From: Phytophthora sp. 'mugwort'
Taxonomy: Eukaryota; Oomycota; Peronosporomycetes; Peronosporales; Peronosporaceae
DNA: 64,000 nucleotides
NCBI GenBank assembly: GCA_033558025.1
Contig: JAUCEF010000010.1
Span: forward strand, 893,001-957,000
Direction: 5' to 3'
The notes beneath the pieces are model-generated. The model searched no databases. It saw only the letters and a list, made by a program, of their open reading frames with translations, and was not told the DNA's origin. The position numbers and the translations under genes were made by a program. Numbering within the stretch: position 1 is the first letter of the stretch; each line of letters begins with the position of its first letter. Below are positions 23,944 to 33,893 of this stretch, piece after piece.

Positions 23944-26372
23944 TCAAGGTTGGACAGCGACATAGCCGCCTTGAATCTCCAGCTTTGATATCCACTGCAG
24001 CTCTTGCAGTATTACAGATCGGCTCGCAGCAGCCATATCCCCGAGGTTTGGCTGAGAACCCCACGAACTCTCCGCGTGGGTGTCCATGTCCATTGCTTGG
24101 GCGATAACGCCGCTAAAGAAGATGAAACGATCTCGTGGGTCGACAGCAGCTGGTAGATCTCCTGCCTGTAACTGCTCTTCCAACACGAACGTGACGCTGA
24201 TGCGGCGTACGATAGTGCCGTTCTCAAGTTGCCCGCTATACCGACTGTTGTTGTCCGTGCCTGTGATGTTATCCCTAGCAGCGTATAAATTGATCTCGAG
24301 GGTGTTGGTTTGACCTGAGAAGGTCGCTGCGTAGTCTCCAATCGACCATCCTCCCGGTGTCGACAACATCGCAGAAATTCCACTTGGTGAGGCTCGGAAA
24401 GCTCGGAGACGGCCATCTAACAGAAGCTCCGTCTGCGTCATCCCATTTATCATCGGGAGCATGGAGCGTACAGACATCCGTGAGCCATCGTCTCGTATCA
24501 CCATCTCAATGCAGGCAACCTCGTAAATATACCGTAAGAATTCCAACAGCGATGGCTCTATCGATAATCTATGGTCTTGGGAGATGCTGCTTACTTGGAT
24601 TGAGCCGGGATCTAGCAGCCATCTTCGGTTCCATGGACTCAATTGATGATTGCCACTGTCTGTCCACCGTTCACTTTGATCTGGTCCTACAGAAAAAATG
24701 AAATCTTGCATCTGGTTCGTAAAAGCTCCAAAGAGGTTCTCTACGGTTCCCAAGCTCATGTGCGATGTCCGTTGATCCCTAAGTAAACTCAATACCTCTT
24801 TTCGAAGGCCAGTAAATTGTCTATAGCTGTAAATCAACGAGAGCACTTCATCCACCAGAGTCGGCACTGAAATCCGACCTCGTAGGAATGCTGAGGCTAT
24901 ATCAGGAGCCTCCAACTGGACTAGATCGTTCAGTATGTCATAGAGGTCTGACACCAATATGATAAATCGCTCTCGAGCTTGTCGCTTGTCTATATCTCCT
25001 CCGGGTTCCATCGTGAACGCTGACTGCACAGCGTACTGGACGGCTCGTGACGATAAGGCTCGAAGCAACAGATGAACAGCTGCCTGAACCACTACCTGCT
25101 CTCGCGAGGCAGGCTGACCAGATGATATTGTGTGTGTATTCCTGCATAGGCTGAGCAGGAACGAGCTCATGACGCTCTCCAGTTGCGACGTCCGGGCCCC
25201 CGGTGAAGCCCGAAGAGCCTTAGCTCCATGCAGCCAGTGAGACCGAATCTGAGCGTTGAGCGTGTCCGAAGTAACCCCCGCCTCGGACAGGGTCACGTAG
25301 CCGAGGAAGCGCCATAAAATCAGCAGGTGTTTTGCCTTTTCGGCTATGCTTGAATGATACACACGGGCGTCGTTAGCCCAGAAGACTGCGTCACTGTCGG
25401 TATTACCAGCCGTAGCAGATTGAGACGTAGTCGTATTATTTGTTTCTGTTGAAGCGAAAGCTGATTCATAGGCCGGTGTTGGATCCGACTTGGTTTCGAA
25501 GTCCGACCTCGTGCCAGATGGAGTTGACTGACCAACCAAACCAACTTCCCTAGCATCAGACGTCGACGCCAAGACTGATGCATCGACTTCAACCGCTGCA
25601 AACTTAGTGCTGGATGCTGTATCAAGCGCTGGGAGGTCGCACCCCGCATCACGGGCGTTGTTGCCTGACCGGCGATAAGAGATGAGTGAAAACCCAGGCG
25701 ACTCGTGTCGTGCTAGCACGGCCGCATCGATCTCTCCTGTCTGTGACCTGTTGCCTATGAGCTGGAAGACGTATATGACGAGGTGGTGCGTCATCTCTCG
25801 CTGTGTCCTGGTGACGCTGCTGTCGTAGCTGTAGAGCCACTTGGGATAGCGGTGGTTGTTGAGTACGTACAGCGTGGCATTCTACAATCCACCCAAGCCG
25901 TCATGAGGGGGTTAGCATCAAATGAGGCCACAACGGAACAAATTCGGTGTTCGCTTGTCCAGATGGAAACTCTCCGAGAAGTGATAAACACAAAGCTACT
26001 AACCTGTGGGAGTGTCTTTTGCTTCGCTTCTCCTTCTCTGTCAGCTCGGATCCACAGCGTCTGTTTTGATTTAGTTTTGCCGGCCAACAAGAGACTCGCA
26101 GGGAGTGCCACGACCTCGCCAGGCTGTAACTTGCGCTCGTTCTCCTGGTTGGTATAGTCCTCGCCCTCAAAGCCCGGCGTGTCCGCTATGTTGGTTGGCC
26201 ACGGAGGAACTACTCTCGATGGCTCGAAACGAGCACACACAAGCAGCCTCTGCTGACTATCGGGCGGTAGAGCCGTAGCGAACGTCACCTGTACGTGGAC
26301 TGAAGTACCGCAGTAGCAACGCTGCACGTGCTCCGGACAGCAATGCGGGAAGCAACGAAGCAGCTTCGTCAT
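23944..26372 (-). CDS. unrecognised 768-aa protein, copy B (right arm)
   Basis: Mirror image of copy A. Exon 1 is 26,372-26,004, the intron 26,003-25,882, and exon 2 25,881-23,944. The predicted protein is identical to copy A except for one Pro-to-Ala change (GQPPSREQ in A, GQPASREQ in B). A nearby A-to-G change is silent in this frame. Both copies keep open frames and splice sites, which suggests both were functional when the arms were last made alike. There are no motifs that let me assign a role. The lack of a transposase or nuclease signature argues against it being a mobility enzyme, but this is only inference. Confidence 0.7.
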
Positions 26373-26807
26373 TCAACATGAACCAATATTAGTTGGCGGT
26401 ATACCCACCGGTTGTTGAAGCAATAATCCCGCAATAATGCACGGTCAAGACGACTAACGCTGCGATTGTACCTTGACGCCTCGTTCTCGGTTACTCCTAT
26501 AAGGGAATACAGTACAAGGTCGCGTCTGCGAGTCAGTATTCCTATTCGAGATTTAGTAGTGGATAAAATGTGTGCGTCCTACCTGGCGTAGTAGCTGCGG
26601 AAGAGCGGGTGGTCGTCTTCGCTGCAGCTCAGGCGCATAAAGCGGCATGACGCGACAAGAACCATGGTTCGGCTTCAGCGTAGTTGAGAGCACTGTTCTC
26701 GTCTTTGGATCTCGACTTTGGTGGAAGAATAGCCCCGCGAGGCCAGTGAGACGTGGGGCCGGCCAGAGAAAGAATGGACCGAGCCGCGTGGACGCACCGC
26801 TGGATAA

Positions 26808-26845
26808 AAAAACTACCGACGCTTGAGCGTTCGTCGGTAGTTTTT
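26808..26845. repeat. 14-bp-stem inverted repeat at arm boundary
   Basis: A perfect inverted repeat: AAAAACTACCGACG at 26,808-26,821 and its complement at 26,832-26,845, with a 10-base loop. The left arm keeps only the inner half (15,107 onward). The hairpin therefore sits exactly where the near-identical arm zone ends. Confidence 0.8.
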
Positions 26846-27330
26846 ATTTGGTCTCTCACAATTGGTAGAGAGAGGCAGACAAATCTATTTGGCCTTATTG
26901 ACGACTAGATGTCTGGTATGTCCTAAGCCTGGTTAGCATCGCCGGCGCTTGGTTCACTTGGTCCACTGGTGGTGAATGCTCTCGCGGGTGACTCTCCAAT
27001 GCATGCTGACAATTACGAAAAGGGTACAAAGTGGTAGAAATGGATTTGAGTCTAGACCATTAATACCATGGGGTCTGATGTAGACCCATTTCGTTGAACG
27101 TGGTCGATTGTTGTTTCCGAAACCGATCGGAGCACGCTCAGTGTCCTGACCGGGCTGTATTAGCTGACATGGAGGCCGTTTCCTGCAGTTTGATTTTCTC
27201 GAAGGGATGCGACTGGAGACTCGGATAATGGGGCTCCGGAGGATAATGGGGTTCCGGCGCTCTGTCCGTTACAGTACTAAAACGTAAAGTGTGGTATTCC
27301 AAAAAGTCTTATGCTTCACTATCAATGTAT

Positions 27331-27865
27331 GTACCCATGTACCATCCCTTAATCTAGAAACCAAAGCTATTTTTACGTGTCACTTTGCAAGTCTCGGAAA
27401 TTAATATAACCATCGTATAACATCAAGATAATTACTATTGGTCCTTGTTATGTCACTTTATGGTCTACCCAGCAACCCAAAAGCTACCTCACTTCGCAAT
27501 TTTCAATATATACTATAAGCATAGTGTTGTGCAGGAACACGATGAAATTCTCGCTACAAGCAGTAAGAGTCCCACCTACAACACTTGTAGAGAAGCTGGT
27601 AGCTGTATCTATTCACAGACCCTATTAAAAAGTGGAAAACATCTGAAATGTATCTAACGTAAAATACCGATTTGTACTCCCCCATCAAATAGAACGTCCA
27701 TCGAATAAAGCGCTTTCTGAAAGGGCGTGGTATACCAATAGAAAGCTCTTGCACCAGTCAATTCAAATTCACGTGCTTCTGGTTCGCTGGTTTAAAATAA
27801 ATGGTTCATGGCCACTACCCATTGCCTGCTTTGATTTCGCTGCAGTTCTCACTCTCCACGGTCCA
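27331..27865. other. AT-rich intergenic DNA
   Basis: No supported gene. Short frames only. It separates the inverted duplication from the pogo-like transposase. Confidence 0.4.
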
Positions 27866-28669
27866 ATGCCGGCCAAATGTAAAAGCATCGAAATCGGCAT
27901 CAAGCAGCAAGCCATAGACTGGATTGCGACTGAAGGAGGTGGCATGCCGTCACGCGCTGAAGTTCACTTTCGCCGTCGAGGATGGCGGATCACGGCATCC
28001 TGTTTCCGCCAGTGGTGGCGCGATCGTGAGCAGATCATGGCTGAGCCAGGTTCTCGCCGACGAATCGCTGGTGGAGGCCGACGCCCACTGCTGGGGGCCG
28101 TGGAAGATGAGCTCATTGACCTCATCTATGAGAAGCGCATCAGAAAAAGGAAGGTCATGCGAGACTGGATTGCGACAACGGCTATCCAGCTCTTTCAAGC
28201 CAGTCGTGCCGAAGAAGAGCATGAAGCGGACCCCATTCGCTTCGTGGCGTCCGACTCCTGGATCCACAACTTCATGGCTCAAAACAGCCTCACGCTCCGT
28301 AAGCGTACCAGCCTGACGACACTGACCGAAGACGTTCTGGTTGGGCGCGCGGTGGCCTACATGCAGTTTCTAGAAGAGCACAAGCCACACATGAACCGAG
28401 ACCGCACCGTCCTTATGGACGAGACAGCGGTGTACTTCGAAGACGCTCGAGCGTACACCGTAGACGAGGTTGGCGCTCGCCATGTGGTAGTGCGCTCAAC
28501 GGGTTTTGCTTCAATGCGGATCATCGTCATGCTTGCAGTAACTGCTATGGGCAAGAAGCTGACGCCATGTCTCATCTGGAAGAGGAAGACTCGTGGGTCG
28601 ATCGAGCGACCTGGTGGCTGCTATATTGCCTACCAGCAGCGCGCGATGTGCATGCAAAGAAGGAGATAA
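27866..28669 (+). pseudogene. pogo/CENP-B-type DDE transposase, truncated
   Basis: The ATG at 27,866 (MPAKCKSIEIG) starts a helix-turn-helix N-terminus (RAEVHFRRRGWRITASCFRQ). The CENP-B-like part follows (LGAVEDELIDLIYEKRIRKRKV and DSWIHNFMAQNSLTLRKRTS). The DDE domain then begins with VLMDETAVYFED, which holds the first catalytic Asp. The family's sequence runs to LTPCLIWKRK and then stops abruptly. The second and third catalytic residues are missing and the last 25 codons belong to other DNA. An upstream in-frame ATG at 27,749 is ignored because the family homology starts at 27,866. The copy cannot transpose by itself. Confidence 0.75.
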
Positions 28670-28791
28670 TCCAAGCTCGACGAGATGAAGTACTATTGAA
28701 GGAGGAAATAGTGCGAAGTAGAAAACGCATGCGGGAAGAGGGAATCCCCACCACTGAGATTGACGTATTGTTTCCTCTCCACTTCAGCTAA
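28567..28791 (+). pseudogene. coiled-coil tail of a Harbinger-style Myb/SANT protein
   Basis: In another frame from the pogo piece, this short frame ends in ARRDEVLLKEEIVRSRKRMREEG...EIDVLFPLHFS. That is the kind of Lys/Glu-rich coiled-coil end seen in the second (Myb/SANT-like) protein of PIF/Harbinger elements. It lies next to the Harbinger transposase and probably belongs to that element, with its N-terminal part lost where it meets the pogo relic near 28,577. Confidence 0.45.
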
Positions 28792-28845
28792 GAGCGCCCA
28801 TCACCCTCCACTAAGTAGTGCATAATCTGTAAACGACGGTCCGTG

Positions 28846-30084
28846 TCAATCAGGGCAGCTTCGTCTGTGTCTTCCCACTCCACACTTGCAGCGGCTTCGT
28901 TTTCGAGTTCGACTAAAAAAAGCTTCATTGAGCTCGCGAGGTAGCGGGTCGTCGATAAGTAGGTTGTGAATCACGCATGTGCACATGAAAAGACGTTCAA
29001 TCCTCTTCAAGTCGCCTGCACCTTTGACGAGAATGCGCACACCTTTGAAGTACTGGAAGCGAGTTTTCAAATGTCCGATGCAATACTCGGAGCGAACTCG
29101 AATTTTTTCAGCTTGTCATTGAAAAGCCGTTCTCAGGCTTCAGCACCGTACCAGCTAGCTGCTTAAACGGAGGGAGCATGTGGCGCGATGCTCGGAACGC
29201 AGAATCTCCGAGAAAGTATTGCCCAACGAGAAAAATATCGCTCTGGAGATCGGTACACCCGTGAGTTGCTCCACACCCGGTTGTGTGAGTGGATCCAGGC
29301 CAGCCAATGACAATGCAAGTGACCTGCACGGTATCATCACAGACCATCATGGAGTTGATAGCATAGCCCCCTTTGCGTGTGAAGTAATCCTCGCCGCACG
29401 CAGTAGGCTTGAAAGCTAACGGCGGCAACGTTCTGTCTACTATCCCGACACAGTTCGGGAAGTCGTAATCGGTGCAAATACGTGCAGCAACCGCTTCATG
29501 CTCGCTAGTAGACGGCCAGCTCACAACATCAAAGTACAATGCCAACAGGGCCGTCGTCGTCCGCTCTATACAATTGAAAGCAACCCCGCTGCCAATCTTG
29601 AAAGACTCCCCCAATTGCTCCACACAGGCGTTGGGTCCAAGAGTACCGACATACTTGAGAAACACTAGCAAATGCGCAGCAACAGAAATTTTCTTCTTTT
29701 TACCCAGGATGCACTCGAAGACGTCATGATTTTGAATTATCTCTGCCAGCTTGTGGAACGAGCCTCTCTCCATGCGAAAGGAACGCAAGAATCCGCGGTC
29801 GCTCTGCTTGTGGGTGAGCCTGTCGAACTGGGGCTTCCGAACCTCCTGAATACACGAGGGGAGACGTATCGCGAGCTTAGAATGCTGGTAAGGCGAGACA
29901 AGATAGCATCATCTAACTGTTCGTCCTCAACATCCTCATCGTCATGTAACACGCGCGCGTACAGTCGAAGCAGTCGTGCATTGAGGATGGTGCCATACTT
30001 CCTTATGAGCCTTGCTCGATTGGATTCCCTTGGTATGGCGAACTGCCTGCGATCTTGCTGCCAAAAGCCGTTTGGGGATCTCAC
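28846..30084 (-). pseudogene. PIF/Harbinger (HARBI1-like) DDE transposase, two frameshifts
   Basis: The minus strand reads through three frames: 30,084-29,830 (N-terminal), 29,788-29,108 (226 codons) and 29,100-28,846. Family features are clear. The first Asp lies in GIVDRTLPPLAFKP and the second in FLGDSAFRASRHMLPPFK. The Glu lies in RSEYCIGHLKTRFQYFKG, with the typical ending CVIHNLLIDDPLPRE. The catalytic triad is therefore retained. The 3' frameshift lies at an A6 run on the minus strand (29,108-29,103), which looks like a single-base indel. The 5' one is near 29,830. Short introns cannot be excluded as an alternative, but no good splice signals were seen. Confidence 0.75.
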
Positions 30085-30525
30085 TTCTGCGTATCTATGT
30101 TAATATTCATTGAACGACAAGAGGTCATCGACAAACAGTTGCCAAAAGTGAGAAACACTAATATAAACAATTACAAGACCACGCCGCCTTCTGCATCGTC
30201 CACCTCTTCCCCTGCTTCAATGCGACGCCTGATCCGTGCGCGTCATCTCGCCAGCAGGCTGTCGCTGTCATGTTACACTGCTTCCGGCACACCTTAATTC
30301 ATACTTCGAAGTATGTTGTGAATTCCGGAGAATCCATAACAATCTTCGGATTGGAGGGGTTAAATGGGGATTTCTGTGCTTTTTAGAACAGAGTACCTGG
30401 ACCTTGTATATTAAATATTTTATCATAGGGGGTTCGCGAAGATGGTATGGGAATAACGCGTATAATGTGTCTATCAGCGGATATTGGCTCAGAGCTCACT
30501 TGGTTATTTCTAGTCACAGCCGAAA
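30085..30525. other. intergenic, nothing recognised
   Basis: No family motif on either strand. Terminal inverted repeats of the Harbinger element would be expected about here, but I could not identify them. Confidence 0.35.
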
Positions 30526-30980
30526 ATGAGCAGCGGCAGCGACGGCTCAAGCGATAGCACTAGCGACAGTGAGAGCGACGACGAGGCGTATGTTGGTCCC
30601 GAATCGCGTATGAAGAGGTTTCGAGTCATGCCACGTATGTAAAGGTACATAAGTGTCGCGGCCTCATTTCGGCATTGAAGAAGCAGGTTTTGCCGACGAT
30701 TCTTAAGCTCAGCAACACTTTAAAACAATTTGTTATGTTCACGCATTGGTCAAGTGTATACAACCTGCTACATTGATCCTTTTCGTGATCTGCACGAGGC
30801 GATCAAACGTTCTTGTCTCGTTAACTGCAGTCATCCCTTTTACACTAAATTTAATCTTTTTCTCTTGAAAAGCTGTCGGTTCTGGCTAAACTGCGGGATC
30901 GACTGGACTTGGCAATGTCTCCGGAAGAGTACGTATTTTGTAATCTAGCTCAGATGGCCGACAGCCGGCGACAGCACTGA
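30526..30980 (+). other. possible small split gene or gene fragment, acidic Ser-rich start
   Basis: The ATG at 30,526 begins a Ser/Asp-rich frame (SSGSDGSSDSTSDSESDDE) of about 36 codons that runs into a GTATGT donor-like site. Two later segments look coding in separate frames: HKCRGLISALKKQVLPTILK (about 30,649-30,735) and LSVLAKLRDRLDLAMSPEEY, the latter after an AAAAG acceptor-like site at about 30,872 and ending in TGA near 30,980. I could not connect them with good splice sites. The last segment overlaps the 3' end of the minus-strand SWEET gene by about 36 bases. Function unknown. Confidence 0.25.
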
Positions 30981-31807
30981 CTTATAAGAAACAGGGCTCT
31001 CGGTAAACACGACGACGCCGGTGTTCTTGGGCGTGGGCGACACGGCGACCGGTAGCTCTCCATCCATGCCGTACTGTTGGTCAAACAGCGGTCGCCCAGG
31101 GCGATAAATGTAGTACAGCGCCATCTGAATGGCTCCCATCACTACACCCGCCAAGTTGAGACCTGCGATAAAGTAGTCGCTGTCGAGTAGACCCGTCGCC
31201 ACCCAAAGCGCCGACGAAGCGACGATCATGAAACTGAGGTTAATCGGGATGGGGGCTGATGACTTGGTCTGCACGACGTGCTTCAGGGTGCTGAAAGGCG
31301 ACGCAAACATACAGACATTGATCACGACGCCGAAGTATCCCAACAAGATACTAGAATCGTAGTTCGACCGACCAATCACTCCAGTAACGGAGAGCACGAA
31401 ATAAAGCGTGACGACGCAATGCAGCACAAGAGCTGCTATATATAGTTTGAATGTGTCCTTGCTTGCTTGTGGCGGGCTCCAGTAGAAGTAAATGAGGTTG
31501 AAGACAACCGCAGCGAGCTGGCCGAACCCCTGAGAAACTGCGACCGGAAAGATGCTGTCGTGCAGAATACCGTAGCACATCCTATTGGGTACAAAGTGAG
31601 CGAACTGAGCATCGCAATACCAATCCAGTATTAATTATTAACTTACCACAGGTGGCAGTTCACGAGCATGGAGACCTGAGGTAGCGCGGGCATTTCGCCG
31701 ATGCTTTTGCGGCGGTGAACCATGTGTATATCCGGTCCGAGACTCAGGTTTAACATGGCTTGAACGAGAGCGGTCACCACATCGAGAATAGTCTTCCAGT
31801 CGGACAT
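30945..31807 (-). CDS. SWEET (MtN3/saliva) sugar transporter 1
   Basis: Two exons on the minus strand: 31,807-31,647 and 31,581-30,945, with a 65-nt intron (GTAAGT...AATAG). Together they give 265 aa, close to the family's usual 230-300. Splicing restores NCHLWMCYGILHDSIFPVAVS, the conserved Asn/Trp-Tyr-Gly part of the first MtN3 repeat. The second repeat shows ASPFSTLKHVVQTKSSAPIPINL and YYIYRP at the end of the last membrane segment. Seven hydrophobic segments are expected, acting as a membrane uniporter for mono- or disaccharides. The cytosolic tail is short. It is divergently placed from the SWEET gene at 33,033. It is the most diverged of the three intact paralogues. The start was chosen because it opens TM1 and joins in phase. 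Confidence 0.88.
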
Positions 31808-32321
31808 GAAATTGTCGAGACGAGATGTGCCTTGATGTTGGACCTATTAGGCTAAGAGTTGAAAATGGGGAATGAAAACCTTGTCTCCGCATTGTTGCTA
31901 GTGTCGTTCGAAAGGCCTGAGATGAAGTGCACAAGAGACGTCACGCGTGAAACCCAAACAACTCGATTGGATGGACAATTGTGATTGGCATAAACGGATT
32001 TGTAGAGCTTTTCGGTTTGTTGTCCACATGTAATCACTTGGTTAGGGTGGAAGTGAACTGTCATTCCGCACGTAAAAGCGGCCGTTGTCTCATGATCGGT
32101 ACATCTATGATCGATGGTGGCGGTCCAAGCTCGATTCTATCATATTGTTGGCGCTACATCATTGACAATGCTCAAATTGATTTATACTTTCGCACTTCAA
32201 TTGTACGAGTCAGCGTCCACCAAGACGGCCATTGCCGAGAGCACATTCTATCGCGACTGACTTGTGTAGCCCCGTCCAGCCTTGATCGCATAGATGGTCA
32301 TGGAAAGCTAGAATAGTAGCC
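31808..32321. other. intergenic region between divergent SWEET genes
   Basis: Upstream DNA of SWEET 1 on the minus strand. No coding family is recognised. Probably holds its promoter; no clear core element was seen. Confidence 0.4.
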
Positions 32322-32429
32322 ATGAGCAACTCCTACAATAAACTGAGCGGTAAATTCAGGTACCACCCAGACGTGACCGTTGACGAGCAATGGCACGAAC
32401 GAAACCACCGACACAGACATTACTATCGC

Positions 32430-32582
32430 GAATTTAACGTGGACGCGACCTGTGGGCTTACATCCATGTCTGAGCTGTGGTTCATCTTCATGACCAACGT
32501 CTGCTGTGCCATGCTAGGCGTCGCACAGCTAACTGTGTACGTGATCTACAATCCGAGCAATTGGCTTCGGAACCGCGCTTGA
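32430..32582 (+). pseudogene. SWEET C-terminal relic
   Basis: A short frame encodes LWFIFMTNVCCAMLGVAQL followed by YVIYNPSNWL, which matches the seventh membrane segment and the YIIYNP end of the SWEET gene 1 kb downstream (WFLFGGNALCLLISTVNITLYIIYNP region). The upstream part of the frame (from 32,322) is unrelated in appearance. This is the remnant of a further tandem copy that has lost its first six membrane segments. Confidence 0.6.
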
Positions 32583-33032
32583 GAGTCTGCATGGGAAGGA
32601 GGGTTGAAGGCACCTGTCAACGTCCAGCGTGCAGCCTGCCAGCAAGATGGTTGTTTTCAGTGAACCAGATGATCAAGTCGCCGCTCCGCTCGTAATGACG
32701 AGCCATCCGTATTTACCAACACCGGTAAGCTGTACATGTTCATTATCAGCGTAAGATCATGTCCTTGCCTAACCGTGGCAGCAGCCATATGCGACTGGTC
32801 GCCGTCGTCGCGTCGCTCATCATCTAATCATCGGTATTACAATTTCGTCCACTCATAGAGAAAATCTGGCTCAGCATCGAAGTTTAGATGAACACCCTCC
32901 GGGTCAAGGCTGACAGGAACGCAATTTTCAGGGTCGCTCAGTCCGCAACTTGCGACGTTTCAGCGCTCGTTCAATCTATTTCGTCATTGGACTTCCTACC
33001 AGAAGTCCTGCTAGCCGCCCTAGTCGAGAACG

Positions 33033-33890
33033 ATGGTAAATGTTGTCGTGGAGACGCTCTTCCGCGTATTGGCATCGATCACGTCTATCTGCGTCACGCT
33101 CAGCATGACGCCGTCGATGTACCGCATCTACCACAAGAAGGACACCGACATCGCGTCCGTGCTGCCGCTCGTCTGTATGGTTGCGAACGCCCACATCTGG
33201 ATGCTGGACGGTGCCATCGTCAAGAACTGGTTCCCCATGTTCGCCACCTTCCTCACCTCCGACATCATCGCCATTGGCTACGTCACCGTCTTCTTCTGCT
33301 ACGCACGTGACCGCAAGAAAGCTCTCCGCAGAATCATCGTCGGTGCCGTCATTCTGGGCTTGATCACGATCTATGCGATTATGGCCAAAGCTGGTTACAC
33401 AAATCAGTCGAACGATGGTGTGGATACGACATTGGGTATCTTAGGCGTCATGGCTGGTCTCAGTATGTTCAGCTCGCCGTTCGAGCGGATGATGAAGGTG
33501 CTGCACTACAAGTCAGCGGCATTTATTCCGATCCCGATGGTGGCTGCCGGCGCACTGAACAACGTGATGTGGATCGTGTATTGCCCTATGATCGGGAGTT
33601 GGTTCCTATTTGGAGGCAACGCGTTGTGTCTACTGATTAGCACGGTCAACATCACTCTCTACATCATTTACAACCCGAAGACGCACCCGCTGCGGCTCGA
33701 ACTAGGCGATGACAAAGCTTTCGAAGGAAATCTCCCGAGAGTCGAGCCAGCAATGGTGTCCATGGTCTCGCCACTTCCACCTGATGACGATGCTGGTATC
33801 AAGACCAAGCGACATGCCCACAGCCCGGTGTATAATATGGTACATTCGCCAATTGAGGGGGTATCTTCTAATGCTAGTGCTCATGGGTAA
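33033..33890 (+). CDS. SWEET (MtN3/saliva) sugar transporter 2
   Basis: Single-exon gene of 285 aa. The first MtN3 repeat covers about residues 5-95, with MTPSMYRIYHKKDTDIASV, the conserved Pro of LPLVCM and NAHIWM. The second covers about 125-215, with SSPFERMMKVLHYKSAAFIP and ALNNVMWIVY. TM7 ends in YIIYNPKTHP and a roughly 70-residue hydrophilic tail follows. Hydrophobicity fits seven membrane segments (3+1+3) with passive sugar transport. The ATG at 33,033 fits the family start; it is followed immediately by TM1. A decayed copy of this very gene lies at 46,037-47,200. No intron was seen, unlike SWEET 1. Confidence 0.93.
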   Translation: MVNVVVETLFRVLASITSICVTLSMTPSMYRIYHKKDTDIASVLPLVCMVANAHIWMLDGAIVKNWFPMFATFLTSDIIAIGYVTVFFCYARDRKKALRRIIVGAVILGLITIYAIMAKAGYTNQSNDGVDTTLGILGVMAGLSMFSSPFERMMKVLHYKSAAFIPIPMVAAGALNNVMWIVYCPMIGSWFLFGGNALCLLISTVNITLYIIYNPKTHPLRLELGDDKAFEGNLPRVEPAMVSMVSPLPPDDDAGIKTKRHAHSPVYNMVHSPIEGVSSNASAHG

Positions 33891-33893
33891 GTC

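Larger units (their letters stand above)
21790..27330 (-). repeat. right arm of giant inverted duplication
   Basis: Reverse complement of the left arm. The near-identical zone is 23,242-26,835. It differs from the left arm by about 185 extra bases at 26,836-27,017 and by scattered changes outside the near-identical zone. It carries gene copy B on the minus strand. Confidence 0.92.

Noticed and set aside
26836..27017. SINE or tRNA-like gene in the extra right-arm segment
   Set aside because: GGTAGAG resembles a tRNA D-arm word, but no matching B-box or acceptor stem is visible.
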